From positions 1 to 62,389 of the forward strand of contig JAETTD010000013.1 of assembly GCA_021769295.1 (NCBI GenBank): a DNA stretch of 62,389 nt. The letters are read 5' to 3'. Of this stretch, positions 43,952 through 51,522 are shown piece by piece. Position 1 is the first letter of the stretch. Each line of letters begins with the position of its first letter. Source of the DNA: Bacillota bacterium. GTDB taxonomy: Bacteria > Bacillota > Clostridia > Peptostreptococcales > Anaerovoracaceae. A program made the position numbers and the translations under genes. Below the pieces are notes generated by a model. That model made no database searches. It had not been told where the DNA came from and worked only from the letters and a program-made list of their open reading frames with translations.

Positions 43952-44992
43952 TTATTCCACCTCCAAAGACACTGCGTGCGCTATACCCGGTATGCTCTCC
44001 CCCTGAAGCGGCGAAATGGTGGACAACAGCGCTCCCGTAGACATCAGCAGAAGCCTCTTGATTTTTTTCTTCTCCATCTGCCTCAGCAAATGCCCGGTAA
44101 AGACAGCCGCAGAGCATCCGCATCCGCTTCCGCCTCCGTGGACATCCTGCTCTTTGGTAAATATCATGGTTCCGCAGTCATCATAATGAGAAAAAACTTT
44201 ATTCTTATCAAGGCCTGCATCCGACAGCAAATCCATCATGATGTCTTTGCCTATATATCCCAAGTCACCGGTAGCCACCAAATCATAGTAATCTATCCCG
44301 CGTTTTGTATCTTCCAAATGATTGAGCAAAGTATCCACAGCCGCAGGCGCCATGGCGGCTCCCATCTGGTTTGCATCCTTTATGCCTGCATCAATTACCT
44401 TGCCTACCGTTGCAGACTCGGCTCTTATCTTCACTTGCCTGCACAAGCCGGCCGCATCTTCTGACGAAACCACTACCGCCCCGGCTGCCGTTGCTGTCCA
44501 CTGAGCTGAAGGCGGTCTTTGATTTCCGTGTTCAACAGGCATCCTGAATTGTCTTTCTGCTGTGCAAAAATGGCTCGAAGCTCCTGCAAGAACATGCTTT
44601 GCAAAACCTCCGTCCACCAGCATACATCCTATAAGCAGCGATTCCGTCATGGTTGAACATGCCCCGTACAATCCCAAAAAAGGAATGTGCATATCTCGCG
44701 CAGTAAATGATGACGACATAAGCTGATTTAAAAGGTCGCCGCTGAGCATCACATCCACATCTCTGAAAGTTATTCCGGCTCTGCTGACTGCTTTAGTCAT
44801 GGCTCCTTTAAGCATCTTGCTTTCTGCTTTTTCCCATGACTTTTCTCCGTACATATCGTCTTCAAGCACTGTGTCAAAGCACTTGCCCAAAGGTCCTTGT
44901 CCTTCCTTTTCGCCTACTATGTTCCCTCTGCCCGTAATAAATGGCTTTTGCGAAAATTTTACGCTCTGCCTTCCTATTTTCTTATATCCCAT
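43952..44992 (-). CDS. spoVAD: Stage V sporulation protein AD
   Basis: A 346-aa thiolase-fold protein that binds dipicolinic acid on the cytoplasmic side of the SpoVA complex. Recognisable segments are GRGNIVGEKEGQGPLG, FLGLYGACSTMTESL, PPSAQWTATAAGAVV and DCGTMIF. The start was taken as ATG 44992 behind AGGAGGCAGTG; the GTG one codon earlier is too close to the ribosome site. It is the middle gene of spoVAC-spoVAD-spoVAE. Confidence 0.95.
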   Translation of the reverse strand: MGYKKIGRQSVKFSQKPFITGRGNIVGEKEGQGPLGKCFDTVLEDDMYGEKSWEKAESKMLKGAMTKAVSRAGITFRDVDVMLSGDLLNQLMSSSFTARDMHIPFLGLYGACSTMTESLLIGCMLVDGGFAKHVLAGASSHFCTAERQFRMPVEHGNQRPPSAQWTATAAGAVVVSSEDAAGLCRQVKIRAESATVGKVIDAGIKDANQMGAAMAPAAVDTLLNHLEDTKRGIDYYDLVATGDLGYIGKDIMMDLLSDAGLDKNKVFSHYDDCGTMIFTKEQDVHGGGSGCGCSAAVFTGHLLRQMEKKKIKRLLLMSTGALLSTISPLQGESIPGIAHAVSLEVE

Positions 44993-45001
44993 CACTGCCT
45001 C

Positions 45002-45463
45002 CTAAAATCTGTATATAATCCAATATATTATGCCTACTATCGTTGCGCTGCTTATGCCGCATACGAGGACGGGGCCTGCCACCTTGAACATATTGGCTCC
45101 CACCCCAAGAACCGGTCCCTCTCTTTTATATTCCAATGCGGGGGCAACCATGGAGTTTGCAAATCCCGTTATGGGCACGATTACGCCTGCCCCTGCAAAC
45201 TTTGCAATCACATCAAAAACGCCGAGTCCTGTCAAAAGCTGAGCAATCACCACCAAAGTAACGGTTACAAAGATTCCTGCATCCTTCTCAGAAAGGCCTG
45301 TGTCTTGCAGTGTATTCTGATACCAGAGAGCTATCATGCAAATTGCTCCTCCCGTAAAAAACGCTTTAAGACAATTTCCAACGTAATTGGGCCTGGGAGT
45401 AAATCCCTTGGCATACTTTCCGTAAGCCTTTGCTATGTCTTTTTTATCAGGTTTTTTATTCAT
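45002..45463 (-). CDS. spoVAC: Stage V sporulation protein AC
   Basis: A 153-aa membrane protein with about four helices. The N-terminus is charged (KKPDKKDIAKAYGKYAKGFTPRPNYVGNCLKAFF). The GAGVIVPITGFANSM segment is typical of SpoVAC, shown in Bacillus to behave as a mechanosensitive channel. It is first in the operon, behind GGAGGGCGGATGCC. Its presence indicates an endospore former. The upstream gap to maf is short and I could not assign a sigma-G promoter confidently. Confidence 0.95.
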   Translation of the reverse strand: MNKKPDKKDIAKAYGKYAKGFTPRPNYVGNCLKAFFTGGAICMIALWYQNTLQDTGLSEKDAGIFVTVTLVVIAQLLTGLGVFDVIAKFAGAGVIVPITGFANSMVAPALEYKREGPVLGVGANMFKVAGPVLVCGISSATIVGIIYWIIYRF

Positions 45464-45558
45464 GGCATCCGCCCTCCAAATTCATTTTCTTTTTAGTATT
45501 TCCATTTTGCAAAAAATATGCAATAATATACGATGAAACTTCTTTCAAGGAGATTAAA

Positions 45559-46137
45559 ATGGAAAAGAAAACCTACATTCTCGCTTCGGGTTCTCCAAGG
45601 CGTATAGAAATGATGAAAGCTCATGGACTCAATCCAATCATATGCCCTGCCGACATCATTGAGAATTCTCCTGTCATAGGCGGTATGGAAGAAACCGTAA
45701 TGTTTCTGGCTTTAAAAAAGGCAAAAGCCGTCGAACAATCAGAAAACCGCAATATAGCCTGCGGAAGTATAATCATCGCCGCCGACACGGTAGTCTACAA
45801 GGATGAAGTAATGGGCAAGCCCAAAGATTTTGAGGACGGTTTTAAAATGCTCAGCCGCCTCCGCGGAACATATCATTATGTAGCTACAGGCGTGGCGCTT
45901 GTAGAGGCAGGATGTCAGAACGCAAGGGTATTTGCAGAGGTAACAAAGGTATATTTTAAAAATTACAGTGATGAAGATATCAAAGCTTATCTCAATACGG
46001 ACGAGCCTTATGACAAGGCCGGAGGCTACGCTATCCAGGGGCATTTTTCCAAATACATAGAAAAAACAGAAGGGAGCTATGACAACGTCGTGGGTTTTCC
46101 ATGGAGTCGCATCGAGTCTGAATTAAAAAAATTATAA
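45559..46137 (+). CDS. maf: Maf family nucleoside triphosphate pyrophosphatase
   Basis: A 192-aa house-cleaning NTP pyrophosphatase. The signature LASGSPRRIEMMKAHGL is at residues 7-23, IIAADTVVYKDEVMGKP lies near 75, and YDKAGGYAIQGHFSKYIEKTEGSYDNVVGFP near 155. The start was set at ATG 45559 behind CAAGGAGATTAAA; the longer frame begins inside the divergent spoVAC gene. Confidence 0.95.
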   Translation: MEKKTYILASGSPRRIEMMKAHGLNPIICPADIIENSPVIGGMEETVMFLALKKAKAVEQSENRNIACGSIIIAADTVVYKDEVMGKPKDFEDGFKMLSRLRGTYHYVATGVALVEAGCQNARVFAEVTKVYFKNYSDEDIKAYLNTDEPYDKAGGYAIQGHFSKYIEKTEGSYDNVVGFPWSRIESELKKL

Positions 46138-46154
46138 TCACAAGGAGGAAATAT

Positions 46155-46547
46155 ATGAAAAAGTTTATGTCAGAATTCAAAGAATTTATCGCAAAAGGTG
46201 ATGTGATGAGCATGGCCGTAGGTATCATCATAGGCGGCGCATTTACAGCAATAGTTTCATCCCTCGTAGGTGACATCATCACCCCTCTGCTTGGCATCGT
46301 CATAGGCGGAATCGACTTTACGGGCATCAAGCTCAGCGTGGGAAGTGCAGAAATTATGGTAGGAAACTTTATTCAGGCAGTCATAACGTTTTTGCTCACG
46401 GCTCTTGTAATCTTTTCTATCATGAAAGCTTTTAACAGGTTCCTTAAAAGGCAGAAAGAAGAACCTGCACCGGAACCGGAGGCCGTTCCTGAACCTTCTG
46501 ATGAAGTTAAACTTTTAACTGAAATAAGAGATTTGCTGAATAAATAA
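46155..46547 (+). CDS. mscL: Large-conductance mechanosensitive channel
   Basis: A 130-aa inner-membrane channel. It has an N-terminal amphipathic helix (FKEFIAKGDVMSMAVGIIIGGAF), the TM1 pore helix, a periplasmic loop (GGIDFTGIKL), TM2 (FIQAVITFLLTALVIFSIM) and a C-terminal coiled segment (SDEVKLLTEIRDLLNK). It opens on hypo-osmotic shock. It lies 17 bp after maf and is followed by a strong terminator. Confidence 0.97.
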   Translation: MKKFMSEFKEFIAKGDVMSMAVGIIIGGAFTAIVSSLVGDIITPLLGIVIGGIDFTGIKLSVGSAEIMVGNFIQAVITFLLTALVIFSIMKAFNRFLKRQKEEPAPEPEAVPEPSDEVKLLTEIRDLLNK

Positions 46548-46552
46548 ATTTT

Positions 46553-46597
46553 AAAAAAAGTGCGGGGCCGGCATTCTGCCGGTTCCGCACTTTTTTA
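46553..46597. terminator. Bidirectional terminator between mscL and PH-domain gene
   Basis: AAAAAAAGTGCGG-GGCCGGCA and TGCCGG-TTCCGCACTTTTTT form a long stem flanked by A- and T-tracts. Confidence 0.9.
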
Positions 46598-46600
46598 ACT

Positions 46601-46972
46601 CTATAAAATAGCCTGTGCAAGTATCTCGTCAAATTTTCTTATGTCTATACCTTTTTTCAGGTTGATTTTTACATGACCTGCCTTCGTCCACAGTTCCACT
46701 TCAGCATTCATGTCCAGTACCTTGCCTGCATTTTCGGTTGACCACATAACCACAGATGAATATGGAAGGGAATAAATCTCAACCTTTTTACCTGTAAGTC
46801 CCTGAGCGTCTTTCACTATAAGTCTTTTGTTGGTAAATACTGCAACATCTCTTATAGTCTTATATGCCGCAACGGCTTCTTCACCGGCTATCAACAGGTC
46901 CGAAACATCTCCCGGTACCGATGTCTCCTGCATAAATGTCCAGCTTGCAACGGCAGCTAATTCGTTTGCCAT
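46601..46972 (-). CDS. Bacterial PH-domain protein
   Basis: A 123-aa soluble protein filled by one bacterial pleckstrin-homology domain: LLIAGEEAVAAYKTIRDVAVFTNKRLIVKD, then KVEIYSLPYSSVVMWSTE and EVELWTKAGHVKINLKK, with a C-terminal helix. Such proteins are widespread in Firmicutes with no established reaction. It is a single gene behind AGGAGGGACAGTT. Confidence 0.88.
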   Translation of the reverse strand: MANELAAVASWTFMQETSVPGDVSDLLIAGEEAVAAYKTIRDVAVFTNKRLIVKDAQGLTGKKVEIYSLPYSSVVMWSTENAGKVLDMNAEVELWTKAGHVKINLKKGIDIRKFDEILAQAIL

Positions 46973-47075
46973 AACTGTCCCTCCTAATTATCAATTTAAC
47001 ATCATTATAACAGATTTACTTTATATGTAAATAAAAACTTTAACAGACTTTCCACTACCCCAAAGGCGGTCGGAC

Positions 47076-47110
47076 TGCCGTAAATCCGAACATTTACTTT
47101 GAATCCGGCA
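47076..47110. repeat. Solitary 35-bp inverted-repeat unit (same family as the 62-bp arrays)
   Basis: It starts with TGCCGTAAAT, ends with CCGGCA and is exactly 35 bp long, like the units at 52510-52730 and 59364-59584. It is preceded by GGCGG and CGGAC, as is the first unit of the 59364 array. No second unit is seen 62 bp away on either side. Confidence 0.65.
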
Positions 47111-47139
47111 TTTTTCAATATCAGTTAGCTTATAATACC

Positions 47140-47172
47140 AAAACAGCGAACACCATCGTGTTCGCCGTTTTA
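47140..47172 (-). terminator. Terminator of the infC-rpmI-rplT operon
   Basis: GCGAACAC (47146-47153) and GTGTTCGC (47158-47165) form a perfect stem flanked by AAAAC and GTTTT, 17-24 bp after rplT. Confidence 0.8.
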
Positions 47173-47188
47173 TCCCATGGGCATTGCC

Positions 47189-47545
47189 CTATTTAACTGC
47201 TTTTTTAGCTGTTTCGCAAAGTGTTGCAAACCCTGCTGCATCGTGAATAGCCATTTCGGAAAGCATCTTTCTGTTGATTTCGATGCCTGACTTCTTAAGT
47301 CCGTTCATAAGCTGGCTGTAGCTGATTCCGTTCATTCTTGCGCCTGCGTTGATTCTTGCAATCCACATCTGTCTGTACTGTCTCTTCTTAAGCTTTCTGC
47401 CTACATAAGCTGATCTTAAAGATCTCATCACTGCAGGGTTAGCTGCTCTGAAAACTTTACTCTTTGCGCCGTAGAAGCCCTTAGCCTGCTTCAGAATTTT
47501 TTTATGTCTTTTATGTGCGTTTACACCTTTTTTTACTCTTGCCAT
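47189..47545 (-). CDS. rplT: 50S ribosomal protein L20
   Basis: A 118-aa basic protein of standard length, with [22 protein letters not shown] at the N-terminus and the conserved [11 protein letters not shown] and [18 protein letters not shown] blocks. It is an early assembly protein on 23S rRNA and the known repressor of this operon in Firmicutes. It is the last gene of infC-rpmI-rplT. Confidence 0.98.
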   Translation of the reverse strand: MARVKKGVNAHKRHKKILKQAKGFYGAKSKVFRAANPAVMRSLRSAYVGRKLKKRQYRQMWIARINAGARMNGISYSQLMNGLKKSGIEINRKMLSEMAIHDAAGFATLCETAKKAVK

Positions 47546-47568
47546 TGTTCTTACCTCCTAAACTCCGA

Positions 47569-47769
47569 TTATTTTGCCATGGATCTGAGCATTCTCTTCA
47601 AATCTGCACTTGTTAAAGTAGTAGCTTTTCTCAGGCCTCTTTTTCTCTTTGCTGCCTTCTTAGTAAGAATGTGGCTCTTATATGCCTTATTTCTCTTAAC
47701 CTTACCGCTTCCTGTAAGCTTCATTCTCTTGCATGCCCCTCTATGGGATTTCATCTTATTCTTTGCCAT
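47569..47769 (-). CDS. rpmI: 50S ribosomal protein L35
   Basis: A 66-aa, very basic protein of standard length ([43 protein letters not shown]). It is the middle gene of the infC-rpmI-rplT operon. Confidence 0.98.
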   Translation of the reverse strand: MAKNKMKSHRGACKRMKLTGSGKVKRNKAYKSHILTKKAAKRKRGLRKATTLTSADLKRMLRSMAK

Positions 47770-47799
47770 GATGATTTTTTCCTCCTATATCTCTCAATT

Positions 47800-48315
47800 T
47801 TACTTATCAGTCTTTGGTCCTAAGATCATAGTCAAATTGCGTCCCTCAAAAACAGGTTTCTTTTCTATGACACCTACTTCAGAAACGGCTTCGGCAAAGG
47901 CTTTCATAACATCCATTCCCTTCGATGTATAATCTCTTTCCCGTCCTCTGAATCTTAAGCCTACTTTTACCTTATCTCCGTCAGCCAAGAACTTCGACGC
48001 AGTTTTAGCCTTTACCTGGATGTCATGGGCTTCGATAAACGTGCTGAGCCTGATTTCCTTTACCTGCGTAGTCTTCTGTTTCTTTTTGGCTTCCTTTTCT
48101 TTTTTCTGAAGTTCATAACGGTATTTGCCGTAGTCCAAAATCTTGCAGACCGCCGGCTTTGCGTTAGGTGAAATGTTCACCAAATCGAGTTTCTTTTCAT
48201 TTGCCAGCTCAAGCGCCTTTTCAATAGGCATTACGCCAAGCATTGTACCGTCTGTGTCAATCAATCTTACTTCTTTGTCACGAATTTCTTCGTTGATGAG
48301 ATTTTCCTTGCTAAT
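47800..48315 (-). CDS. infC: Translation initiation factor IF-3, initiating at ATT
   Basis: A 171-aa factor that binds the 30S subunit and proofreads start codon choice. The N-domain begins SKENLINEEIRDKEVRLIDTDG and the C-domain contains IRLSTFIEAHDIQVK and VKVGLRFRGRERDYT. The family N-terminus falls exactly at an ATT codon (48315-48313), preceded by GGGAGGT with an 8-base gap. ATT initiation is the known self-regulated start of infC in other bacteria. An upstream in-frame ATG at 48477 would translate the leader hairpin and is rejected. A leader with a terminator and alternative pairing lies at 48341-48460. Confidence 0.95.
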   Translation of the reverse strand: MSKENLINEEIRDKEVRLIDTDGTMLGVMPIEKALELANEKKLDLVNISPNAKPAVCKILDYGKYRYELQKKEKEAKKKQKTTQVKEIRLSTFIEAHDIQVKAKTASKFLADGDKVKVGLRFRGRERDYTSKGMDVMKAFAEAVSEVGVIEKKPVFEGRNLTMILGPKTDK

Positions 48316-48340
48316 GGTCCCGTACCTCCCAAAATTGTCG

Positions 48341-48460
48341 CTAAAAAATAAAGCGGATACATGAAGTATCCGCTTATCTACACGTAAAATCTTTACGCAT
48401 TTTACTCTATTAACCCGTTTCGGTGACTCCGACCGGACAGGTGAGAAGCGGATAACTTCT
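48341..48460 (-). promoter_or_regulatory. infC leader attenuator (L20-leader-like)
   Basis: An intrinsic terminator lies just upstream of infC: AGCGGATAC and GTATCCGCT with a 5-base loop (48352-48374), followed on the minus strand by a run of T with few interruptions (48350-48342). About 75 bases 5' in the transcript, TATCCGCTT (48454-48446) is complementary to the first arm of that terminator and could form an alternative antiterminator. This arrangement matches transcription attenuation of infC-rpmI-rplT by ribosomal protein L20 as known in Bacillus. Confidence 0.8.
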
Positions 48461-48475
48461 TCTTCATACTCAAAC

Positions 48476-48504
48476 ACTATAACACTTTTAACCTATATTG
48501 TCAA
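48476..48504 (-). promoter_or_regulatory. Promoter of the infC operon
   Basis: Minus-strand TTGACA (48504-48499), 17-bp spacer, TATAGT (48481-48476). The -35 box overlaps the end of the aldolase-fold gene at 48493. Confidence 0.85.
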
Positions 48505-49050
48505 CAAATATTTCCTGCCGTTTTCCTCTAATTTTGCACAATTTTCAAAGGCATCTTCAAGGTTTGCGCCGCAAGCTACCATACCGTGATTTGCCATAAT
48601 TGCGCCCTTGCCCCCTCCTACGGCGGCAGCGGCATTTCTCATGAGTTCCTCAGTACCGGCCAGGGCATATTTTGCCAGCTTTACGGTATCTCCGAAGACG
48701 TCCCTATATTCCTCAAGCACGGGCATGTCCTTATTGGCAGCGGCAAAAACGCTGCAATATTTCGAATGGGTATGGATTATGGCTCCGATATCAGGTCTGC
48801 CCTTATAAATGGCCGCATGAAGCCCCTTCTCCGAAGTGGGCTTCTTTTCCCCTTCCCAGCAGAGGGTTTCTATCTCAACTTTGACCATGTCGGAAGCGGT
48901 GAGGCGCATATAATCAAGTCCCGAAGGGGTTACAAGCATGTATTTTTCATCAAGCCGCAATGATATATTTCCCCATGTGCCCTGTACAAGGCCTGAGGCA
49001 ATTAGCTTTTTTCCATATAGCACAAGTTCCTCTCTGAGTTTTTGCTCCAT
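48493..49050 (-). CDS. Class II aldolase/adducin family protein
   Basis: A 185-aa zinc-dependent aldolase-fold protein (FucA/AraD family). The substrate loop TWGNISLRL and the SGLDYMRL block are at the N-terminus. The zinc ligands are visible as HTHSKYC (near 92) and NHGMVACG (near 155). Family members cleave or epimerise phosphorylated sugars; the substrate here is not identifiable. The start is ATG behind GGGGAGGTGAAATAAGC. It overlaps nothing but follows its degenerate paralog by two bases. Confidence 0.9.
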   Translation of the reverse strand: MEQKLREELVLYGKKLIASGLVQGTWGNISLRLDEKYMLVTPSGLDYMRLTASDMVKVEIETLCWEGEKKPTSEKGLHAAIYKGRPDIGAIIHTHSKYCSVFAAANKDMPVLEEYRDVFGDTVKLAKYALAGTEELMRNAAAAVGGGKGAIMANHGMVACGANLEDAFENCAKLEENGRKYLLTI

Positions 49051-49052
49051 GC

Positions 49053-49688
49053 TTATTTCACCTCCCCGGTCTTAATCTCTTCTTCGGCTTTTGAATAATT
49101 CTTCTTGTAATTTTCTCTCATATATTCAGCTGTCGGCTTAGCTATCGGCTTTCCTCCGCCAATCTTTTGAGCCAGCCAGAACACTTCTGCGGACTTTTCC
49201 AGGACGGTCATGGCAACAACGGCTTCGTATAAGCTGCGTCCTGCTGTCACGGTATAACCGGTTCCATGTCCTTCTGAATCAATTCCCGTTAAAACAAAAC
49301 ATCCTGCGCTGTTTTCAAGGGCTTTAGCTGTCGCTTCTTCTGCGGCCTGCGCTCCTGCGGTTCCGTCCGCAATACATACTTCTGCCCCGATAATCTGCAC
49401 CATATCATCAAGTATTGCCTGAAACGGCTTTTTCTCTCTTATGCACTTCATGCAGAAAGGCGTATTTGAATACACCACCGCTTTTATTTCCCGGTCTGCA
49501 ACTGGAAGCTGCTTCATCTCAGTCTTCTCTATATCTTCATCTTTGAGATTGGCCAAATCGGCGCCCTTCTTTGTGGCAAACACTCCTTTTGGCGTTTCCA
49601 GCATAATCCCGGCGTCTTTTCCCACAGGATATTCCTGCTCCGACATCATATATCCGTATTTTTTTATTACTTTATAAATTTCTTTCAT
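49053..49688 (-). CDS. Divergent class II aldolase-fold paralog lacking the zinc histidines
   Basis: A 211-aa protein that aligns by eye to the class II aldolase fold of its neighbour. The region where the partner has HTH reads YSNTPFCMKC, and where it has NHG it reads TGIDSEGHGTG. The canonical zinc ligands are therefore gone, and two Cys in CMKC are present instead. The start was set at ATG 49688 behind TTGAGGGAAAAA; a TTG further upstream would fall on the promoter -10 box. It is the first gene of a two-gene operon and may be a non-catalytic or modified-metal partner. Confidence 0.7.
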   Translation of the reverse strand: MKEIYKVIKKYGYMMSEQEYPVGKDAGIMLETPKGVFATKKGADLANLKDEDIEKTEMKQLPVADREIKAVVYSNTPFCMKCIREKKPFQAILDDMVQIIGAEVCIADGTAGAQAAEEATAKALENSAGCFVLTGIDSEGHGTGYTVTAGRSLYEAVVAMTVLEKSAEVFWLAQKIGGGKPIAKPTAEYMRENYKKNYSKAEEEIKTGEVK

Positions 49689-49720
49689 TTTTTCCCTCAA
49701 ATCTGTTGGATTGAAATACA

Positions 49721-49748
49721 ATTATCTCACATTTTAATTTTTTGTCAA
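49721..49748 (-). promoter_or_regulatory. Promoter of the aldolase-fold gene pair
   Basis: Minus-strand TTGACA (49748-49743), 16-bp spacer, GATAAT (49726-49721), about 33 bp upstream of the chosen ATG. Confidence 0.7.
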
Positions 49749-49808
49749 CGTATACATGATTTCTTATGTGCAAATACTATCCATATTAAAATGAAAACGG
49801 AGGTCATT

Positions 49809-50732
49809 ATGGATAAAAATTATGACGTTATTATAATCGGCGGAGGCCCGGGCGGATATACAGCTGCTCTCTATGCTGCCCGTGCAGCTTTAAAAACCCT
49901 CATAATAGAAGAACTTGCAGCCGGAGGCCAGATGTCTGCTACCGAATATGTGGAAAATTATCCCGGCTTTGACGACGGTATCGAAGGCTTTGAATTGGCG
50001 CAAAAAATGCAAAACGGCGCCGAAAAATTCGGCGCAGAAACACTGTATGCCCGTGTGCACGCTATCGACTTTAAATCCGAGCCGAAAAAAGTGTATACAA
50101 CTCAGGGGGATTTTCAATGCAAATCCATAATTCTTGCCATGGGAGCATCGCCACGCAGCTTGGGTCTGCCCAATGAGAGCGAATTGCTCGGTCACGGTTT
50201 GAGTTATTGCGCCACATGCGACGGCGCATTCTTTAAAGGGAAATCCGTTGCGGTCATAGGCGGCGGCAACTCTGCTCTAAGCGAGGCAATTACCCTTTCA
50301 TCCCTTTGCGAAAAAGTATTTCTCATACATCACAAGGACACTTTCAAAGGCGAGCAAACTTCCATAAAAGCCATGCATGAAAGCCCTAATATAATTCCGC
50401 TGTATCACACTGTCGTCACCAATCTTTTAAGCGATAACGGCAAGGTATGCGGCATCGAAGTAATGGACAAGACCAATCACAACAAAGCTGTCATAGACTG
50501 CGAAGGAATTTTTATAGCAATAGGCCGCATGCCAAACACGAAGCTGTGCCGTCCATACTTATCTATGGATGAAAACGGTTATATCATAGCGGATGAAACC
50601 ACAAAGACCAATGTCAAAGGAGTTTTCGCAACAGGCGATCTGCGCACAAAGCCTTTGCGCCAAATAATTACGGCAGCCTCCGACGGTGCAGTGGCTGCCA
50701 TGAATGCAGAAGAGTATATAAGGAGAAATTAG
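49809..50732 (+). CDS. Thioredoxin-reductase-like FAD flavoprotein
   Basis: A 307-aa low-molecular-weight thioredoxin reductase family protein. The FAD motif GGGPGGYTAALYAARAA is at residues 11-27, the redox pair is CATC (SYCATCDGAFF near 135), the second nucleotide motif is VIGGGNSALSEA, and the C-terminal FAD motif is VFATGDLRTKPLRQI. The NADPH-phosphate motif HRRxxxR of classical TrxB reads HHKDTFK, so the electron donor may not be NADPH. The start was set at ATG 49809 behind ACGGAGGTCATT. It is convergent with a ferredoxin-like gene, with four bases of overlap. Confidence 0.88.
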   Translation: MDKNYDVIIIGGGPGGYTAALYAARAALKTLIIEELAAGGQMSATEYVENYPGFDDGIEGFELAQKMQNGAEKFGAETLYARVHAIDFKSEPKKVYTTQGDFQCKSIILAMGASPRSLGLPNESELLGHGLSYCATCDGAFFKGKSVAVIGGGNSALSEAITLSSLCEKVFLIHHKDTFKGEQTSIKAMHESPNIIPLYHTVVTNLLSDNGKVCGIEVMDKTNHNKAVIDCEGIFIAIGRMPNTKLCRPYLSMDENGYIIADETTKTNVKGVFATGDLRTKPLRQIITAASDGAVAAMNAEEYIRRN

Positions 50733-51430
50733 TCTATGATTTCTCCTTTTGTGGAAACAGTCACTACCTGCCAAGGGAGAAACTTGCCGCTTGCCTGAAT
50801 GGCTTTCTTTGCTGCAAACTCTATTCCTCCGCAGCAAGGAACTTCCATGCGAACGATTGTCACACTCTTAATATCGTTGTTAGCTATTATTGCCGTGAGC
50901 TTTTCGCTGTAATCAATATCGTCCAGTTTAGGGCATCCTATCAGAGTTATCCTGTTTCTGATAAATTTATTGTGAAAGTTTCCGTAAGCGTATGCGCAGC
51001 AGTCGGCTGCTATAAGCAGGTTTGCATCGTCAAAATACGATGCTTTTACATGGGCGAGTTTAATCTGAACCGGCCATTGAGAAAGCTGGCTTTTCACAGG
51101 GCTCTGCTGCTGCTTTGCGTCGTCCGCCGGCTCTTTTCGCTGTATGGATTTTGCCATGGTTCCCGGACAGCTGCAAGGAGTTTTGCCGCTGTTTTTCTGC
51201 TTATTTGCCAAAACCGCCGCCTCGTCGTAGGCAGGAGCTTCTCTTTCTTCAAAGGTAATGGCACTCGTAGGACAAGCCGGCAGGCAATCGCCAAGGCCGT
51301 CGCAATAGTCTTCTCTGAGGAGTTTCGCTTTTCCTCCCACCATTCCTATGGCTCCCTCATGACATGCCTCTGCGCAAAGTCCGCATCCGTTACATTTTGA
51401 TTCGTCTATCTTAATAATTTTTCTTATCAT
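50729..51430 (-). CDS. 4Fe-4S dicluster ferredoxin-domain protein
   Basis: A 233-aa protein. The N-terminus holds two 4Fe-4S motifs (CNGCGLCAEAC, then a split CDGLGDCLPACP). A central segment has CSCPG. The C-terminal half has ADCCAYAYG, GCPKLDD and PCCGGIEFAAKKAI, giving further Cys pairs. This architecture is common in anaerobes beside Crp-type regulators and redox-stress genes, but no activity is established. It is divergent from the Crp/Fnr gene at 51523, its likely regulator. Confidence 0.85.
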   Translation of the reverse strand: MIRKIIKIDESKCNGCGLCAEACHEGAIGMVGGKAKLLREDYCDGLGDCLPACPTSAITFEEREAPAYDEAAVLANKQKNSGKTPCSCPGTMAKSIQRKEPADDAKQQQSPVKSQLSQWPVQIKLAHVKASYFDDANLLIAADCCAYAYGNFHNKFIRNRITLIGCPKLDDIDYSEKLTAIIANNDIKSVTIVRMEVPCCGGIEFAAKKAIQASGKFLPWQVVTVSTKGEIID

Positions 51431-51451
51431 CTTTTTTCTCCGTTTCTTTTA

Positions 51452-51480
51452 TTGATTTTGTACCGCTATTTTAGTATAAT
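51452..51480 (+). promoter_or_regulatory. Promoter of the Crp/Fnr gene
   Basis: TTGATT (51452-51457), 17-bp spacer, TATAAT (51475-51480), about 42 bp upstream of the start. Confidence 0.75.
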
Positions 51481-51522
51481 GTGCATATAATTTCTGTTGT
51501 TTTTACAACAAAAGAGGATTTT

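Noticed and set aside
45464-45558. Sigma-G promoter for spoVAC
   Set aside because: Only a weak CATATTT-like -10 was seen, with no properly spaced -35 that I could defend.
48316-48477. Longer infC frame starting at ATG 48477
   Set aside because: It would translate through the attenuator leader and overlaps the promoter -10 box; the family N-terminus is at the ATT codon.
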